From positions 14,624,729 to 14,688,728 of the forward strand of contig CM049314.1 of the NCBI GenBank assembly GCA_026874595.1: a DNA stretch of 64,000 nt. Reading direction: 5' to 3'. The notes beneath the pieces are model-generated. The model worked only from the letters and a program-made list of their open reading frames with translations. It was not told where the DNA came from and made no database searches. A program made the translations under genes and the position numbers. Below are positions 1 through 13,800 of this stretch, piece after piece; position 1 is the stretch's first letter, and every line of letters begins with the position of its first letter. This DNA comes from Sipunculus nudus (Eukaryota > Annelida > Sipuncula > Golfingiida > Sipunculidae).

Positions 1-3000
1 ACAGTGTCACCAACAACAGCACCAAGTACATCTGCTGATGTGACATCACAAACAGTGGCACAAACAACAGTACCAAGTACATCAGCTCAAGTGATATCAC
101 AAACAGTGGCATCAACAACAGTTCCAAGTACATCAGCTCAGGGAACATCACAAACTGTGGCACCAACAACGGTACCTAGTACATCAGCTCCGGTGACATC
201 ACAAACAGTTGCACAAACAACAGTACCAAGTACATCAGCTCAGGTGACATCACAAACATTGGCACCAACAACAGCACCAAGGACATCTGCTGAGGTGACA
301 TCACAAACAGTGGTAACAACGACATTATCAAGTACATCTGCTGAGATGACATCGCATACATTGGCCCCAACAACAGTACCAAGTACATCAGCTCAGGTGA
401 CATCACAGACAGTTGCACCAACAGCGGTACCAAGTACATCAGCTCCGGTGACATCACAAACAGGGGCACCATTAACAATACCAAGTACATCAGCTGAGGT
501 GAAATCACAGACCGTTTCACCAACAACAGTATCAAGTACCTTAGCTCAGGAGACATCACAGACAGTGGCACCAACAACGGTACCAAGTACATCAGCTCCG
601 GTGACATCAGAAACAGTGGTACGAAGAACAGTACCAAGTACATCAGTTCAGGTGACATCACAAACAGTGGTACCAAAAATATTACCAAGTACATCACCTG
701 AGGTAACATCACAAACAGTTGCACCAACAACAGTACCAAGTACATCTGCTGAGGTGCCATCACAAACACTGGCATTAACAATAGTTCCAAGTACATCAGC
801 TCAGGTAACATCACAAAAAATGGCATCAACAACAGTAACAAGTACATCTGCTGAGGTGACATCACAAACAGTGGCACCAACAAAAGTAACAAGTACATCT
901 GCTGAGGTGACATCACAAACAGTGGCACCGACAACAGTAACAGGTACATCTGCTGAGGTGACATCACTAACAGTGGCGCCAACAACAGTACCAAGTACAT
1001 CAGCTCAGGGAACATCACAAAGAGTGGCACCAACAACAGTACCAAGTACATCAGCTGAGCTGACATCACAGACAGTGTCATCAACAACAGCACAAAGTAC
1101 ATCTGCTGAGGTGACATCACAAACAGTGGCACAAACAACAGTACCAAGTACATCAGCTCAGGTGACATCACAAACAGTGGCACAAACAACAGTACCAAGT
1201 ACATCAGCTCAGGTGACATCACAAACATTGGCATCAACAACAGCACCAAGTACATCTGCTGAGGTGACATCACAGAGAGTGGCACCACCAACAGTACCAA
1301 GTATATCAGCTCCGGTGACATCAAAATCAGGGTCACCAACAAAAACACCAAGTACATCAGCTGAGGTGACATCACAGACAGTGGCACCCACAACAGTACC
1401 AAGTACCACAGCTCAGGTGACATCACAAACTGTGGCACCAACAACAGTACCTAGTACTTCAGCTCCGGTGACATCAGAAACAGTGGTACGAACAACAGTT
1501 CCAAGTACATCAGTTCATTTCACATCACAAACAATGGTACCAACAATATTACCAAGTACATCAGCTGATGTAACATCACAAACAGTTGCACCAACAACAG
1601 TACAAAATACATCTGCTGAGGTGCCATCACAAACACTGGCATTAACAACAATTCCAAGTACATCAGCTCAGGTGACATCACAAACAAGGGAACCAACAAC
1701 CGTACCAAGTACATCAGGTGAGGTAACATCACAAACAGTGGCAACAACAACAGTACCAAGGACATCTGCTGAGGTGACATCACAAACAGTGGCACCAACA
1801 ACAGTACCAAGTACAGCAGCTAAGGTGACATCACAGACAGTGTCACCAACAACAGTTCCAAGTACATCAGCTCAGGGAACATCACAAACTGTGGCACCAA
1901 CAACGGTACCTAGTACTTCAGCTCCGGTGACATCACAAGCAGTTGCACAAACAACAGTACCAAGTACATCAGCTCAGGTGACATCACAAACTTTGGCACC
2001 AACAACAGCACCAAGGACATCTGCTGAGGTGACATCACAAACAGTGGTAACAACAACATTACCAAGTACATCTGCTCAGATGACATCGTATACATTGGCC
2101 CCAACAACAGTACCAAGTACATCAGCTCAGGTGACATCACTGACAGTTGTACCAACAACGGTACCAAGTACATCAGCTACGGTGACATCACAAACAGGGA
2201 TACCAACAACAATACCAAGTACATCAGCTGAGGTGAAATCACAGACCGTTTCACCAACAGCAGTACCAAGTACCTCAGCTCAGGTGACATCACAGACAGT
2301 GGCACCAACAACGGTACCAAGTACATCAGCTCCGGTGACATCAGAAACAGTGTTACGAACAACAGTTCCAAGTACATCAGTTCATTTGACATCACAAACA
2401 ATGGTACCAACAATATTACCAAGTACATCAGCTGAGGTAACATCACAAACAGTGGCACAAACAACAGTACAAAATACATCTGCTGAGGTGCGATCACAAA
2501 CACTGGCATTAACAATAGTTCCAAGTACATCAGCTCAGGTAACATCAAAAAGAATGGCACCAACAACAGTACCAAGAACATCTGCTGAGGTGACATCACA
2601 AACAGTGGCACCAACAACAGTACCAAGTACATCTGCTGAGGTGACATCACAAACAGTGGCACCAACAACAGTACCAAGTACATCAGCTGAGGTGACATCA
2701 CAGACAGTGTCATCAACAACAGTTCCAAGTATATCAGTTCAGGGAACATCACAAACTGTGGCACCAACAACGGTACCTAGTACATCAGCTCTGGTGACAT
2801 CACAAACTGTGGCACCAACAACGGTACCTAGTACATCAGCTCTGGTGACATCACAAACAGTTGCACAAACAACAGTACCAATTAGTACATCAGCTCAGGT
2901 GACATCACAAACATTGGCACCAACAACAGCACCAAGGACATCTGCTGAGGTGACATCACAAACAGTGGTAACAACAACATTACCAAGTACATCTGCTGAG

Positions 3001-5540
3001 ATGACATCGCATACATTGGCCCCAACAATAGTACCAAGTACACCAGCTCAGGTGACATCACAGACAGTTGCAACAATAACGGTGCCAAGTACATCAGCTC
3101 CGATGACATCACAAACAGGGGCAGCAACAACAATACCAAGTACATCAGCTGAGGTGAAATCACAGACCGTTGCACCAACAACAGTACCAAGTACCTCAGC
3201 TCAGGTGACATCACAGACAGTGGCACAAACAACAGCATCAAGTACGTCAACTCGGGTGACAACACAAACAGTGGCACCAAAAACAGTACCAAGTACATCA
3301 GCTCAGGTTACATCACAAACAGTGGCACCAACAATAGCAACAAGTACATCAGCTGAGGTGACATCACAAACGTTGGTACCAACAACAGTACAAAGTACAT
3401 CTCCTCAGATGACATCAAAAGCAGGGGCACCAACAACAGTACCAAGTACAACAGCTCAGGTAACATCACAGACAGTGGCACCAGCAACAGCACCAAGTAC
3501 ATATGCTGAGGTGACATCACAAACAGTGGCACCAACAACAGTACCAAATACATCAACTCAGGTGACATCACAAACAGTGGCAACAACAACAGTACCAAGT
3601 ACATCAGCTCAGATGACATCACAAACAGTGGCACCAACAACAGGGCCAAGTACATCTGCTGAGGTGACATCACAAACAGTGGCTCCAACAACAGTACCCA
3701 GTACATTAGCTGAAATTACGTCACAGAGTGTGGACGGTTCAACTCTTCCAGACACAAACGCAGACGGAACAACTCAGATGGTGTCAAATAATATGGTCGG
3801 GTTTTTGTCCGCAGCAGTGACATCAGAAACACTAGCAACAACAACAGAACCAAGTACTTCATCTGAAGTGACATCACAAACAGTGGCACCAGTACCTAGT
3901 ACCTCAGCTAAGAAGACCTCACAGACAGGGGCACCAGCAACAGCACCAAGTACATCAGTTCCGGTGACATCACAGACGGTTGAACCAATAACAGTATCAA
4001 ATACATCAGCTGAGGTGACATCACAAACAGTGGAACCAACAACAGTACCGAGTACATCAGCTGAGGTGACATCACAAACAAGGGCACCAATAACAGAAAC
4101 TAGTACATTAGCTGAGGTGACATCACAAACAGGGGCACCAACAACATTACCAAGTATATCAGCTCGGGTGACATCACAAACAGTGGTACCAACAACAGTA
4201 CCAAGTACAACAGCTCAGGTAACATCACAAACAGTGGTACCAACAACAGTTCCAAGTACATCTGCTGAGTTGACATCACAAACAGATGCACCAACAACAG
4301 TACCAAGTACATCAGCTGAGGTGACATCACAGACAGTGGCACCAACAACAGTACCAAGTACATCAGCTGAGGTGACATCACAGACAGTGGCACCAACAAC
4401 AGCACCAAGTACATCTACAGAGGTGACATCACAAACAAGGGTACCAACAACAGTACCAAGTACCTCAGCTGAAGTGACATCACAGACAGTGGCACCAACA
4501 ACAGTGCCAAGTACATCAGCTCAGATGACATCACAAACAGTGGCACCAACAACAGTACCAAGTACCTCAGCTGACGTGACATCACAGACAGTGGCACCAA
4601 CAACTGTGCCAAGTACATCAGTTCAGGTGACATCACAAACAGTGGCACCAACAACAGTACCAAGTACATCAGTTCAGATGACATCACAGAAACTAGCACC
4701 AACAACAGCGCTAAGAACATCAGCTGAGGTGACATCACAAACAGTGGCTCCAACAACAGTACCAAGAACATCTGCTGGGGTGACATCCCAAACAGGGGCA
4801 CCAACAACAATACCAATTACATCTGCTGGAGTGACATCACAAACAGTGGCACCAACAACAGCACCAAGTACATCTGCTGGGTTGACATCACAGACAGTGG
4901 CACTAACAACAGCACCAAGTACATCTGCTGAGATGACATCACAAACAGTGGCTCCAACAACAGTACCAAGAACATCTGCTGGGGTGACATCCCAAACAGG
5001 GGCACCAACAACAATACCAATTACATCAGCTCAGATGACATCACAAACAGTGGCACCAACAACAGTACCAAGAACATCTGCTGGGGTGACATCACAAACA
5101 GGGGCACCAACAACAATACCAATTACATCAGCTCAGATGACATCACAAACAGTGGCACCAACAACAGTACCAAGTACAACAGCTCAGGTAACATCACAAA
5201 CAGTGGCACCAACAACAGTACCAAGTACATCTGCTGGGTTGACATCACAAACAGTGGCACTAACAACAGCACCAAGTACATCTGCTGAGATGACATCACA
5301 AACAGTGGCACCAACAACAGTACCAAGTACATCAGTTCAGATGACATCACAGAAACTAGCACCAACAACAGCGCTAAGAACATCAGCTGAGGTGACATCA
5401 CAAACAGTGGCTCCAACAACAGTACCAAGTACATCTTCTGAGGTGACATCACAAACAGTGGCACCAACAACAGCACCAAGTACATCTGCTGAGATGACAT
5501 CACAAACAGTGGCACCAACAACAGTATTAAGTACATCAAT
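1..5540 (+). repeat. Coding minisatellite: 51-bp unit, 867-bp higher-order repeat
   Basis: The basic unit is 51 bp (17 codons). Distinctive variants recur at exactly 867 bp: tgttacg/ggtacg-type units at 621, 1488 and 2355, and the 'cagggg/cagggt' unit at 467, 1334 and 2201. 867 is 17 x 51, so 17-residue units are arranged in blocks of 17. The variant ending in 'aggacatctgc' at 281 recurs at 2015, which is 2 x 867. The next block is displaced by 921 bp (18 units plus one extra codon near 2881-2883). From about 3700 the higher-order order is lost, and short local duplications dominate 4680-5520. Confidence 0.9.
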
Positions 5541-5653
5541 TATTTCGTTATCATCTTCGATTGATATATCCTCATCAACAATTTACCAGGATACCACAGA
5601 CAGTACACCATTAGTAACAACTACCACAGACTCTCCAACAACAACAGACCCAG
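1..5653 (+). CDS. Mucin repeat exon (T/S/P-rich, 51-bp repeats)
   Basis: The frame is open from base 1 with no stop, so this exon is entered from outside the window and no start codon can be assigned. It encodes about 108 copies of a 17-residue unit with consensus VTSQTVAPTTVPSTSAE, rich in Thr, Ser and Pro and without cysteines. Occasional NTS sequons (for example near 1610 and 2470) could accept N-glycans. The last ~45 residues leave the repeat and become a Ser/Thr/Asp stretch. The exon ends at the donor cag|gtacat after the first base of a Gly codon, which the EGF exon at 6071 completes. Lack of stops in the opposite strand is a by-product of the 51-bp periodicity. Confidence 0.92.
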
Positions 5654-7837
5654 GTACATGTTTTGTCTATATCTTTTAAATCTAATCAGTTTTACTTATT
5701 GACTCTTTGACAGTGTTTGGTTTTAGGATAATCTACCTGACCGGAGAGGATAATTAATTACATTTTGTGCCAAGACAGAAAGGTTTTAACGGAAACACAG
5801 GTGTAAAAGGCATGTAACATATGAAGATTGTTTTCCATGGAAAGGCCCGTTTCATTTCGTTGCAATAGGCATACCACCTATCGGTGATCTTCCAAGTTTT
5901 CAGTTTGTATTTACACACATCAACATATACTTTCAACAATTCCATGATCCACTGCTTTCAGCCGATATACGTTTAAATACATTTTATCTGTGGGGCGTCA
6001 TTTTAATCAATTGATTAAAACGCGTATTCAGTGGATCCATGTTTACTTAACTGTAACGTTGTCTCTGAAGGCCCGTGCGGCAGCCAGCCCTGCCTTAATG
6101 GTGGCACCTGCTACAACACAGAGGACGGAGGATACAGGTGTCAATGCGCCGCGTGTGACTGTGTGGAGTCCAGTGGAGCCGCAGGTCCACACTGCGAGTT
6201 CCTGCCACGTAAGTTGTGTCTCCTTTTCTCCACGCCCTCGCTTTGTTTCCTTTTTTTTCTCTTTCTCTCTTCCTCTTTCTTTCTGTCTCTATCTCTCTCT
6301 CTCTGTCTTTCTCCCTGTCTGTCTGTCTGCATGTCTGTCCCTCTGTCTGTCGGTGTGTCTGTTTATTTCTCTCTCTCTCTCTGTCGATCGAGATCATTCG
6401 AGCATGTGTGCGTGTGCTTGTGCGCACGAGACGGAGAGTATGGTGGTGCTGCATGAACAAATTTATTACCTACCACGTAAGTAGGTCCTTTGTCTGTTTG
6501 TCGCTCTGTCTGTCTCTCTGTCTGTCTCTCACTCTCTCATTCGTATGTTTTTTTCACTATGCGATTGTAAGGAATCTAATGGTGCCGCAAGAAATAAACT
6601 ACGAGTGTCTGACAACCTGTATCATTTCTTTCTTCTCCCTCTTCCTCCTCTCTCCATTTCTCACTCTGTTTCTGTCTCTCTGTCTCCCTATCATCTGTCT
6701 GTCTGTCTCTGTCTGTCGGTCTGTCTGTCTCTCTTTTTGAATAAGGTTGAAGCTAATAATGGATTTTAGCCAGGAATGAATATAATGTAAAATACAACTT
6801 TTTATATAACCCTTTGAGACAGGAATCATGCTCCGGTAGGTCATATACACAAAACTCACCTTCATATACACAATTATGCATTTGTATGCATTTTTATTTG
6901 AATACATCTTTAGTAATTGTAATTCTGAGCAATTGCATTTGGTGACATTCAGTAGAATTGATGGTATCCCTTTCCATGAATACAGAGCTTGAGACCTGTG
7001 AGGCCGATGCGGAGCCTTACAGACCAGATCCGCATGACTGTCAGAAGTTTATTGACTGTGGTGTACCAACGAGCAGACGGTGCAAGGATGGGACTGTATT
7101 TAACCCTACTTACACAGACTATCCCTGTAGTGACGAAACGGAGGTAACTAGCGCCTCCTGTCGGAATATCACACTACCGCTTAAACCGACGGAGCCCCCG
7201 GTCTCAGGTAGGATATATGTAACCATATTGCGGATTGCTCACGTTTTACCCATACAAAATGTAATTTGCGAAGGTCTTCATCATTTTCAGTTCATAAAAT
7301 TAATAAACTATGAAATCGTGGCTTTAAAGTTTGTATATGAAATCGGAGGAACGGGTCGTTCGTCAACATTTAAAAATCAGCAGTGCAATATAGTATGTAT
7401 TCTCTAATCAACAAGGAAAGGTATTATAGTACCCTAATATAAGTAATTATTTTTTTTTGTTAACTTTAAGGGATCCAATATCTTTTATTAAAGTTCAGAG
7501 TTGCTTCAAATTCAAGGTCATTTTATATATCACAAAGTTTTGTTATTGATTTTTTTAACACAGGTTGCATATTTTACAATATGTTAATTAAATGCTTTTA
7601 TTTAAAGGCGCATGCGAGAGCAACCCTTGCCAAAATGGCGGCACGTGCTTTCCAAGTGATGACGGAAGTACTTACAACTGCAAGTGCGCAAAATGTAACT
7701 GTGTCCAAGAAAGCGGCTTAGCTGGACCCAACTGTGAAAATCTACCAGGTAAAGAAGTGAAAACGGTCAGGCATTTCATAAGAATCATAACACCCGAGGT
7801 TTCGGTTATACAAGATTTATATACTATATTTATTTCT

Positions 7838-7889
<52 letters not shown>

Positions 7890-10800
7890 CTAGTCAAATA
7901 TATTACTTTCTTAGGTTTAGGTAATAGCTAACAGGAACCCTTTTCAGTGTGTTCATTCTTATCTTATCCATATATGTCTATATCATTTAATGAAAGCTAG
8001 AACATGCGTGATCCGCACTGTATATAGTAAATGAGGATGAAAGCATCACATGATACTGAATAAATATTTTCATTTATTAATCCTTTTTGGTTTGCATGAT
8101 CTTGTTTATGAAGATCAGGGAAAACCGCAGAGGCTATATTGATTTTTTTTTATAAATCATGTTTAAAAATATGGAATATTAAGTGGAAAATTTTCATCAT
8201 ATATGCCTCAAGCGAGATGCGAACCGGTCACCCTTATTGTTGGTGAAATGAAATATAATCTGAGGTAAAAACTTTATTTCAACACGCAGTTTTCTTTCTT
8301 AATGTCACATTGTGTTCATATGTCAGCTGTGTGTAACTTAACAAAATAAAAACTGGTTGAGCCTTACCATCAAATAACCTCGACGCAGCCATAGGTTTAA
8401 CTGTTAACTTGATTTATTTTACATGGATTCTACGATGTATTCATTTTACATCAGTTGTACAACCAGTTGCATTTACTTATTAACTAATAAAACAATTGAA
8501 TTTATCATAATATTAAAATATCATATAAGAAATGTAAAATTTCATAAATACACACACCATCAAAGGAGCACCGCACCTGGCTAAAAACGATGTATTCTTA
8601 ATGGGGCCCGATTTGAAAAATTGGAATTTATTTTAAATACTTTTTACATTATGAATTTTAAAATGTTGCCATATATGGTGCCTCAAGGTATTTTTTTTAT
8701 TTAAGTAATCAAATATGTGTTTAAAAACACTCTCGTTCACCAGAGCTTGCGCAGTGTGGGACGAACGAGGTCGGCTACAAACCTGACCCGGACCGATGTC
8801 GGAGTTACTACGTCTGTGTGGGACAAGGACCATTCAGACAGGAATTCTGTGCTATAGGACAGCAGTTCAAGATGGACTGGAATGCAACCGGTACAGAGCT
8901 CACTACCGCTAATCTGTGCGTTACATCTACAGGTACGAATTAGACAGCCGTTAAAGGGCGCATACCGCTTCCGAATTTAGGTTTTGGGTGATATATCAGT
9001 TTTTCATATCATGATCATAATATATAGTTTATCACGAAATGTGACATTATCGAAATATCAGTGTTAAATATCGGTACATTTATTTTAATCACATTTATAA
9101 GAGAAGATGATGTTCTTGTAAATAAATGATTTTCTTTACACAGAGCCCGGTTATCCCAGTTATGCAAGTATCTTTATCATTTTATTATAAAATTACATGT
9201 TTGTGTACCTAAAACCGTGAACAGAAACCCATATGATATTACAATAATGGAAAATTTAATGAACTGTTATGGCAGCTGTCAGATATCTTGTCAATGATTA
9301 TCGCTGGGATCTGTAACCGTCCCAACGCTTCTGCCGACATCAGCTTTAGTATTTAAAAATCCACGCCTGAAGACTGTCCCGTATTTGGGGCGAACTGAAC
9401 TATCCGGTAACTAGGAATTTTAGGTTGATGATAAAAAAAATATTGATGTCGGTGGTCCGATGATGTTAATCTTTGGCTGCTTTCATTAGAATTCCCGGAG
9501 CCTGTTTTCGCCCTATAGTCCAAGCTTACCTGTATCAATTTTTTAGTCCTAGAGCTTAATTGCATCATCAGACTTGACAACTTGTGGATTTTGTTTATGC
9601 AACAAAAACGGACAAACAGACGGAAATGGCCTTGTAGCCGCATCCTCCCCGGGGTCAAACTTTAATTATGTAACGAACTATACGAACAAACCGAAGGGCA
9701 AACAGACATGGGGGTGAATAAATACCCCCCCCCCCCATACACACATTTAGCTGAAAGAGGCAATATTTTGCTTACAAGAAATATTGACTGTATATTGCCC
9801 TCTGTTGATTCATCTATTAAAGTATGACCGGTTTATTAAAATCGATGAGATTGTTGCCAAGTGCGATGCAGGGAGGCACTTATTATTATAATTAATTAAT
9901 TAAGTTCAATGAATCTTTGAAACAATCTGAATTTGTTCAGTAAATTTTTTTCATATAAAACAGAATCTGACACGCAATGGCTAATGTTACATTACGTTTA
10001 TACGAATATCAGCAATATTTTTATATGTCCCTGATATTCTTTTCATTGTCAGACTGCAAAAATCCGACGCCGGTAAAGATAGTGATTCCTGAAACAACGA
10101 CCGTTGTCCAGACAACCATAGAGCCAACAACCGTGATTCCAACCACCGTGGAACCAGGTAAGCAGTCTATGTGGAGAGACATGGGATATTGCAGGACTGA
10201 ATCGCAAGCAAGACCAATGATGGGGAAAATCTATGTAGCCTACGAGTCCGAAACTTAGGCCATGGTCAAAAACGAAAAATGAAAACGAAAATACATACAA
10301 ACATATAATTTAAAAAATAATAAAACATGCTATACTTTTTATAAGTTATAAAATACAATGAATACAAGAATAGTTATCAAGGTATACGCATATATAGATA
10401 CATTTATAAAGAATAAAATATAGCTGCCTGTAGCAGGCGAATCTTGCATTTTATTACACGTATATCTATGTGTTACATGTACCTCTAGCTGCAGCTACTT
10501 TTGATTTCTCGAACAAAACTTCATGACTGTGAACGAAAAGGATATATTGATGCATATTTATTTTTACATGAATTGTTCATCAATGGTTTCCTGAGTAAGT
10601 TAAAATCTTCAATGACATTATGACATTGCTCCTATATATTATGATTAAAACTAAGATATACGCAAAGTAGGCTAAATTGTCTCGCAAAATGAGCTGAAAT
10701 GATTATACGTAATAAAGAAGACATATTTGATGAATATATATTTTATATTTGATGAATTAAATATTTAAAGGACCTTGCGGTAGCAGACCATGTTTGAACG

Positions 10801-13800
10801 GGGGTACGTGTATTGCTAATGGCACGGAGAGCTACTACTGTGTCTGTGCGGCCTGTGATTGTGTGGAGAAAAGCGGCGTAGCAGGCCCCAACTGTGAATA
10901 TCTCCCAGGTAACACGCGTGCACGCGCACACTCTGGCACGCGCGCTCACTCACTGCATTCAGGATCGGATAATAATGTTTGAAACTTCTTTGAATATACG
11001 CAGCTTATACGCATTGTCTATCCCTTGATGTTTCAACAAGCCTCTTATCAATAGAATGGTAAATACAAAATACATAATATTTTTATTTGTACTTCGGTAA
11101 ACAGCTACCTTAGCAGGTTATCTTAATTAAAGTGACGAAGTCCCTGAAAACACATGTTTAAGAATGTATAAGAAATACAAGAATGTAAGAAATTTGAATT
11201 TAAAAGATCTGCATTTGTAATTTTCAATTTAAAATATCTCACGTTAATAATAAATACAAACAATGCAGATAATTGTGTTATTTAATGCATATTGCATGAT
11301 TATATAATCTCATATATTATTTTGAATAAGTCTTTGTTATGCATTAAAAGCTGCCCCCTTTCCCCATTTAGAACTGACCCAGTGTTCACCAAGTCTCAAA
11401 CCATACCGCGCCGACCCAGAAGATTGTAACCGCTACATAGATTGCGGGGTGCCCACCAGTCGGCGCTGCCCGTCCGGTCAGGTATTCAACCCGGCTTATA
11501 CGGCCTTCCCGCCCTGTACGGACCAGGTGACGGAGGATCAGTGTCTGGGTCTGATGCTTCCGGTCCCACCAACAACCCCTCCTCAGATTGGTAAATGGAT
11601 AGATACTATTTTTGGCTTTATATTGGCGTTTTTCCATTGTTTTGCGAGGGATTCTTTTTCGCGACCTCACCATACAATAACTTTCACTGAGTATATATAT
11701 TACTATATGAATTGATTATATTGAATAATTTGTTTGCAAAATCGTCACAATTTGAAAGGGACCCCAATTACATCGAAAACAACGAACGAGTTAAACAATT
11801 TTTCATTTTTTTAATGATAATTTGAATAGTAATCTTTGATTTACAAATAACATACATGATCTTTTACTATTTATGAACCGATCTTTTTCCTTTCTTCTAG
11901 CCTCCGACGACGGGGCTTCTTATTAACAAGGGTATTGATGTCACTATAATTTGGCTTTCGCGAATAACGCGAATTTGAACCCTCGCGAACAAAAATACAA
12001 CCTTAGAATAAAACGGAATTGCCGTATACTCAGCATAAGTGGTGCTATCTTATTATTTTCTTCTTCGTATCTAAGCCTTTCAGACTTATCCTAACATTTC
12101 ATTATTTTGCACTGGATGACCAGCTTAGCTGCATCCCAAAGAAAAAGGATGGGGCTATCATGTAACGATGACTGACGCACCTATTTTAAGATTAATAATT
12201 TACACAGCAAAGCACCCGTAACAGGTGAACATATGTAACACAGACTACAGGAATAATATGCCTGAAGATGATTTGTAAATCAATAAGCAACAAATATGAT
12301 AAAGGTTCATTTCAAGCCCTACTTGCCACATAATCTCTTAATATAATCAAATTGCCTCTGTTGAAGCTGTCGGAACAACTAAATATTTAGTAATGTTTGA
12401 CCCTGTGAGTATCAGAAATTGATACAACTTAAAATGAGCATATTTTGTTGGGCGATATTAGGGACCATTTCATTCATTGTAGGTACACAATAACTATTGT
12501 TAAGTCCAAAATACATGTACATCTAAGAAAAATAATTCCCCATTACAACTGTGAATATAGTTTGTTTCGGCATTGATATTTGCATTATTTTTCCTAAACT
12601 GTCGACAAATTTGGGAGCCTGATCTGGAACTGTTTGTCCCCTTCTTGCACTGCTTGTGGGGAAACAAAATGGCCGCGGCACACACCAGATCTCGGACCCT
12701 GATTAGAGTAACAAGCTGTTCACTGCCTTGATACACAGTGGTAGCTGATGACACATTGCGTTGCGATAGCCCCTTCGAAAAATAATTTGATATAATAATT
12801 TGGACTTATTGAAAAATAAAAAGAAAATATTACCCCCTTTTGACCCACGTTGTATCATTCCCGACAGTTTAAGACCAAAAACGTGCAAAGCCGAGGCGTA
12901 TCCACAGAAGAGTTGTGTGACTAAAGTTAAGTGCCACCATCGTCGATTATAATAAAGATTATGAAAATATTATAATTATTCCAATTTGTGTAATTTATCC
13001 TATCTAAGCTCCGTGTATAACTGACTTTATACTAGTATATCCAGTACAGGCATACTATGTTACATCTGTATGTATTCACTTTCCCCCGTGTTGCAGGTGG
13101 TTGTGAAAGCAGCCCTTGTCTCAATGGCGGCACGTGTCATCCGCATCCAAACGGAAGTTACTCGTGCGTTTGCGCAAAATGTGATTGCATGCAACAGAGT
13201 GGCCTAGCTGGGGAGAATTGCGAGAATATACCAGGTAACGTTAATGTGTTTATATACAACACAAGCAAACACGTATGTAATAATCTATTATATCCATGAT
13301 TCAAATCAATCATACGAAAACCTAACATAAGGTATCACACAGGCTTTCTGAAAATGATACACATTTTAGTTAGGAAATAAAAAGTGCCAGCCCACAAGTG
13401 CCTTTTTTATGTTAGATGACTTTGAAGTATACTGGAGCCTACATATTTATTTTTTTGGTAAATTTAGTTAATCTAGCTAAAACAACAAGATAGCTGACAT
13501 TACAGATTTTCAATCGGGTGGAGTTCACTCGATTGCGTCCATTTTTACACGCTGTCTTTATTCTTTCCTGTCATGTGTGTACAATATTGGCCTCAACCGT
13601 AAAGACCAAATACATGAAACCCTGTTTTTTCCCCATGAACAAATAATCTTTTAGAATTTTTAATGTGAATATTTGTTGCTTTTGAACATCTTCAATGTTG
13701 AACTATGTTTCTTCATATACCATTATTTAATTACATTTTCATGTATCCTGAAGTCATGTTTCATGTTTCCTCATGTGACAACATTTATTTGAATTTTCAG

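Noticed and set aside
176-5539. Long minus-strand open frames opposite the mucin exon (repeats of VMSPELMYLVLLLVPLF)
   Set aside because: They are the antisense reading of a 51-bp unit that lacks stops in several frames, with no start, splice or homology support.
5990-6770. Several Ser/Leu/Cys-rich frames over the pyrimidine repeat
   Set aside because: Low-complexity CT/TCTG translation. The real exon there is only 6071-6208.
7839-7887. YIYIYI-type peptides over TA tracts here and at many other sites
   Set aside because: Translation of (TA)n microsatellites, not genes.
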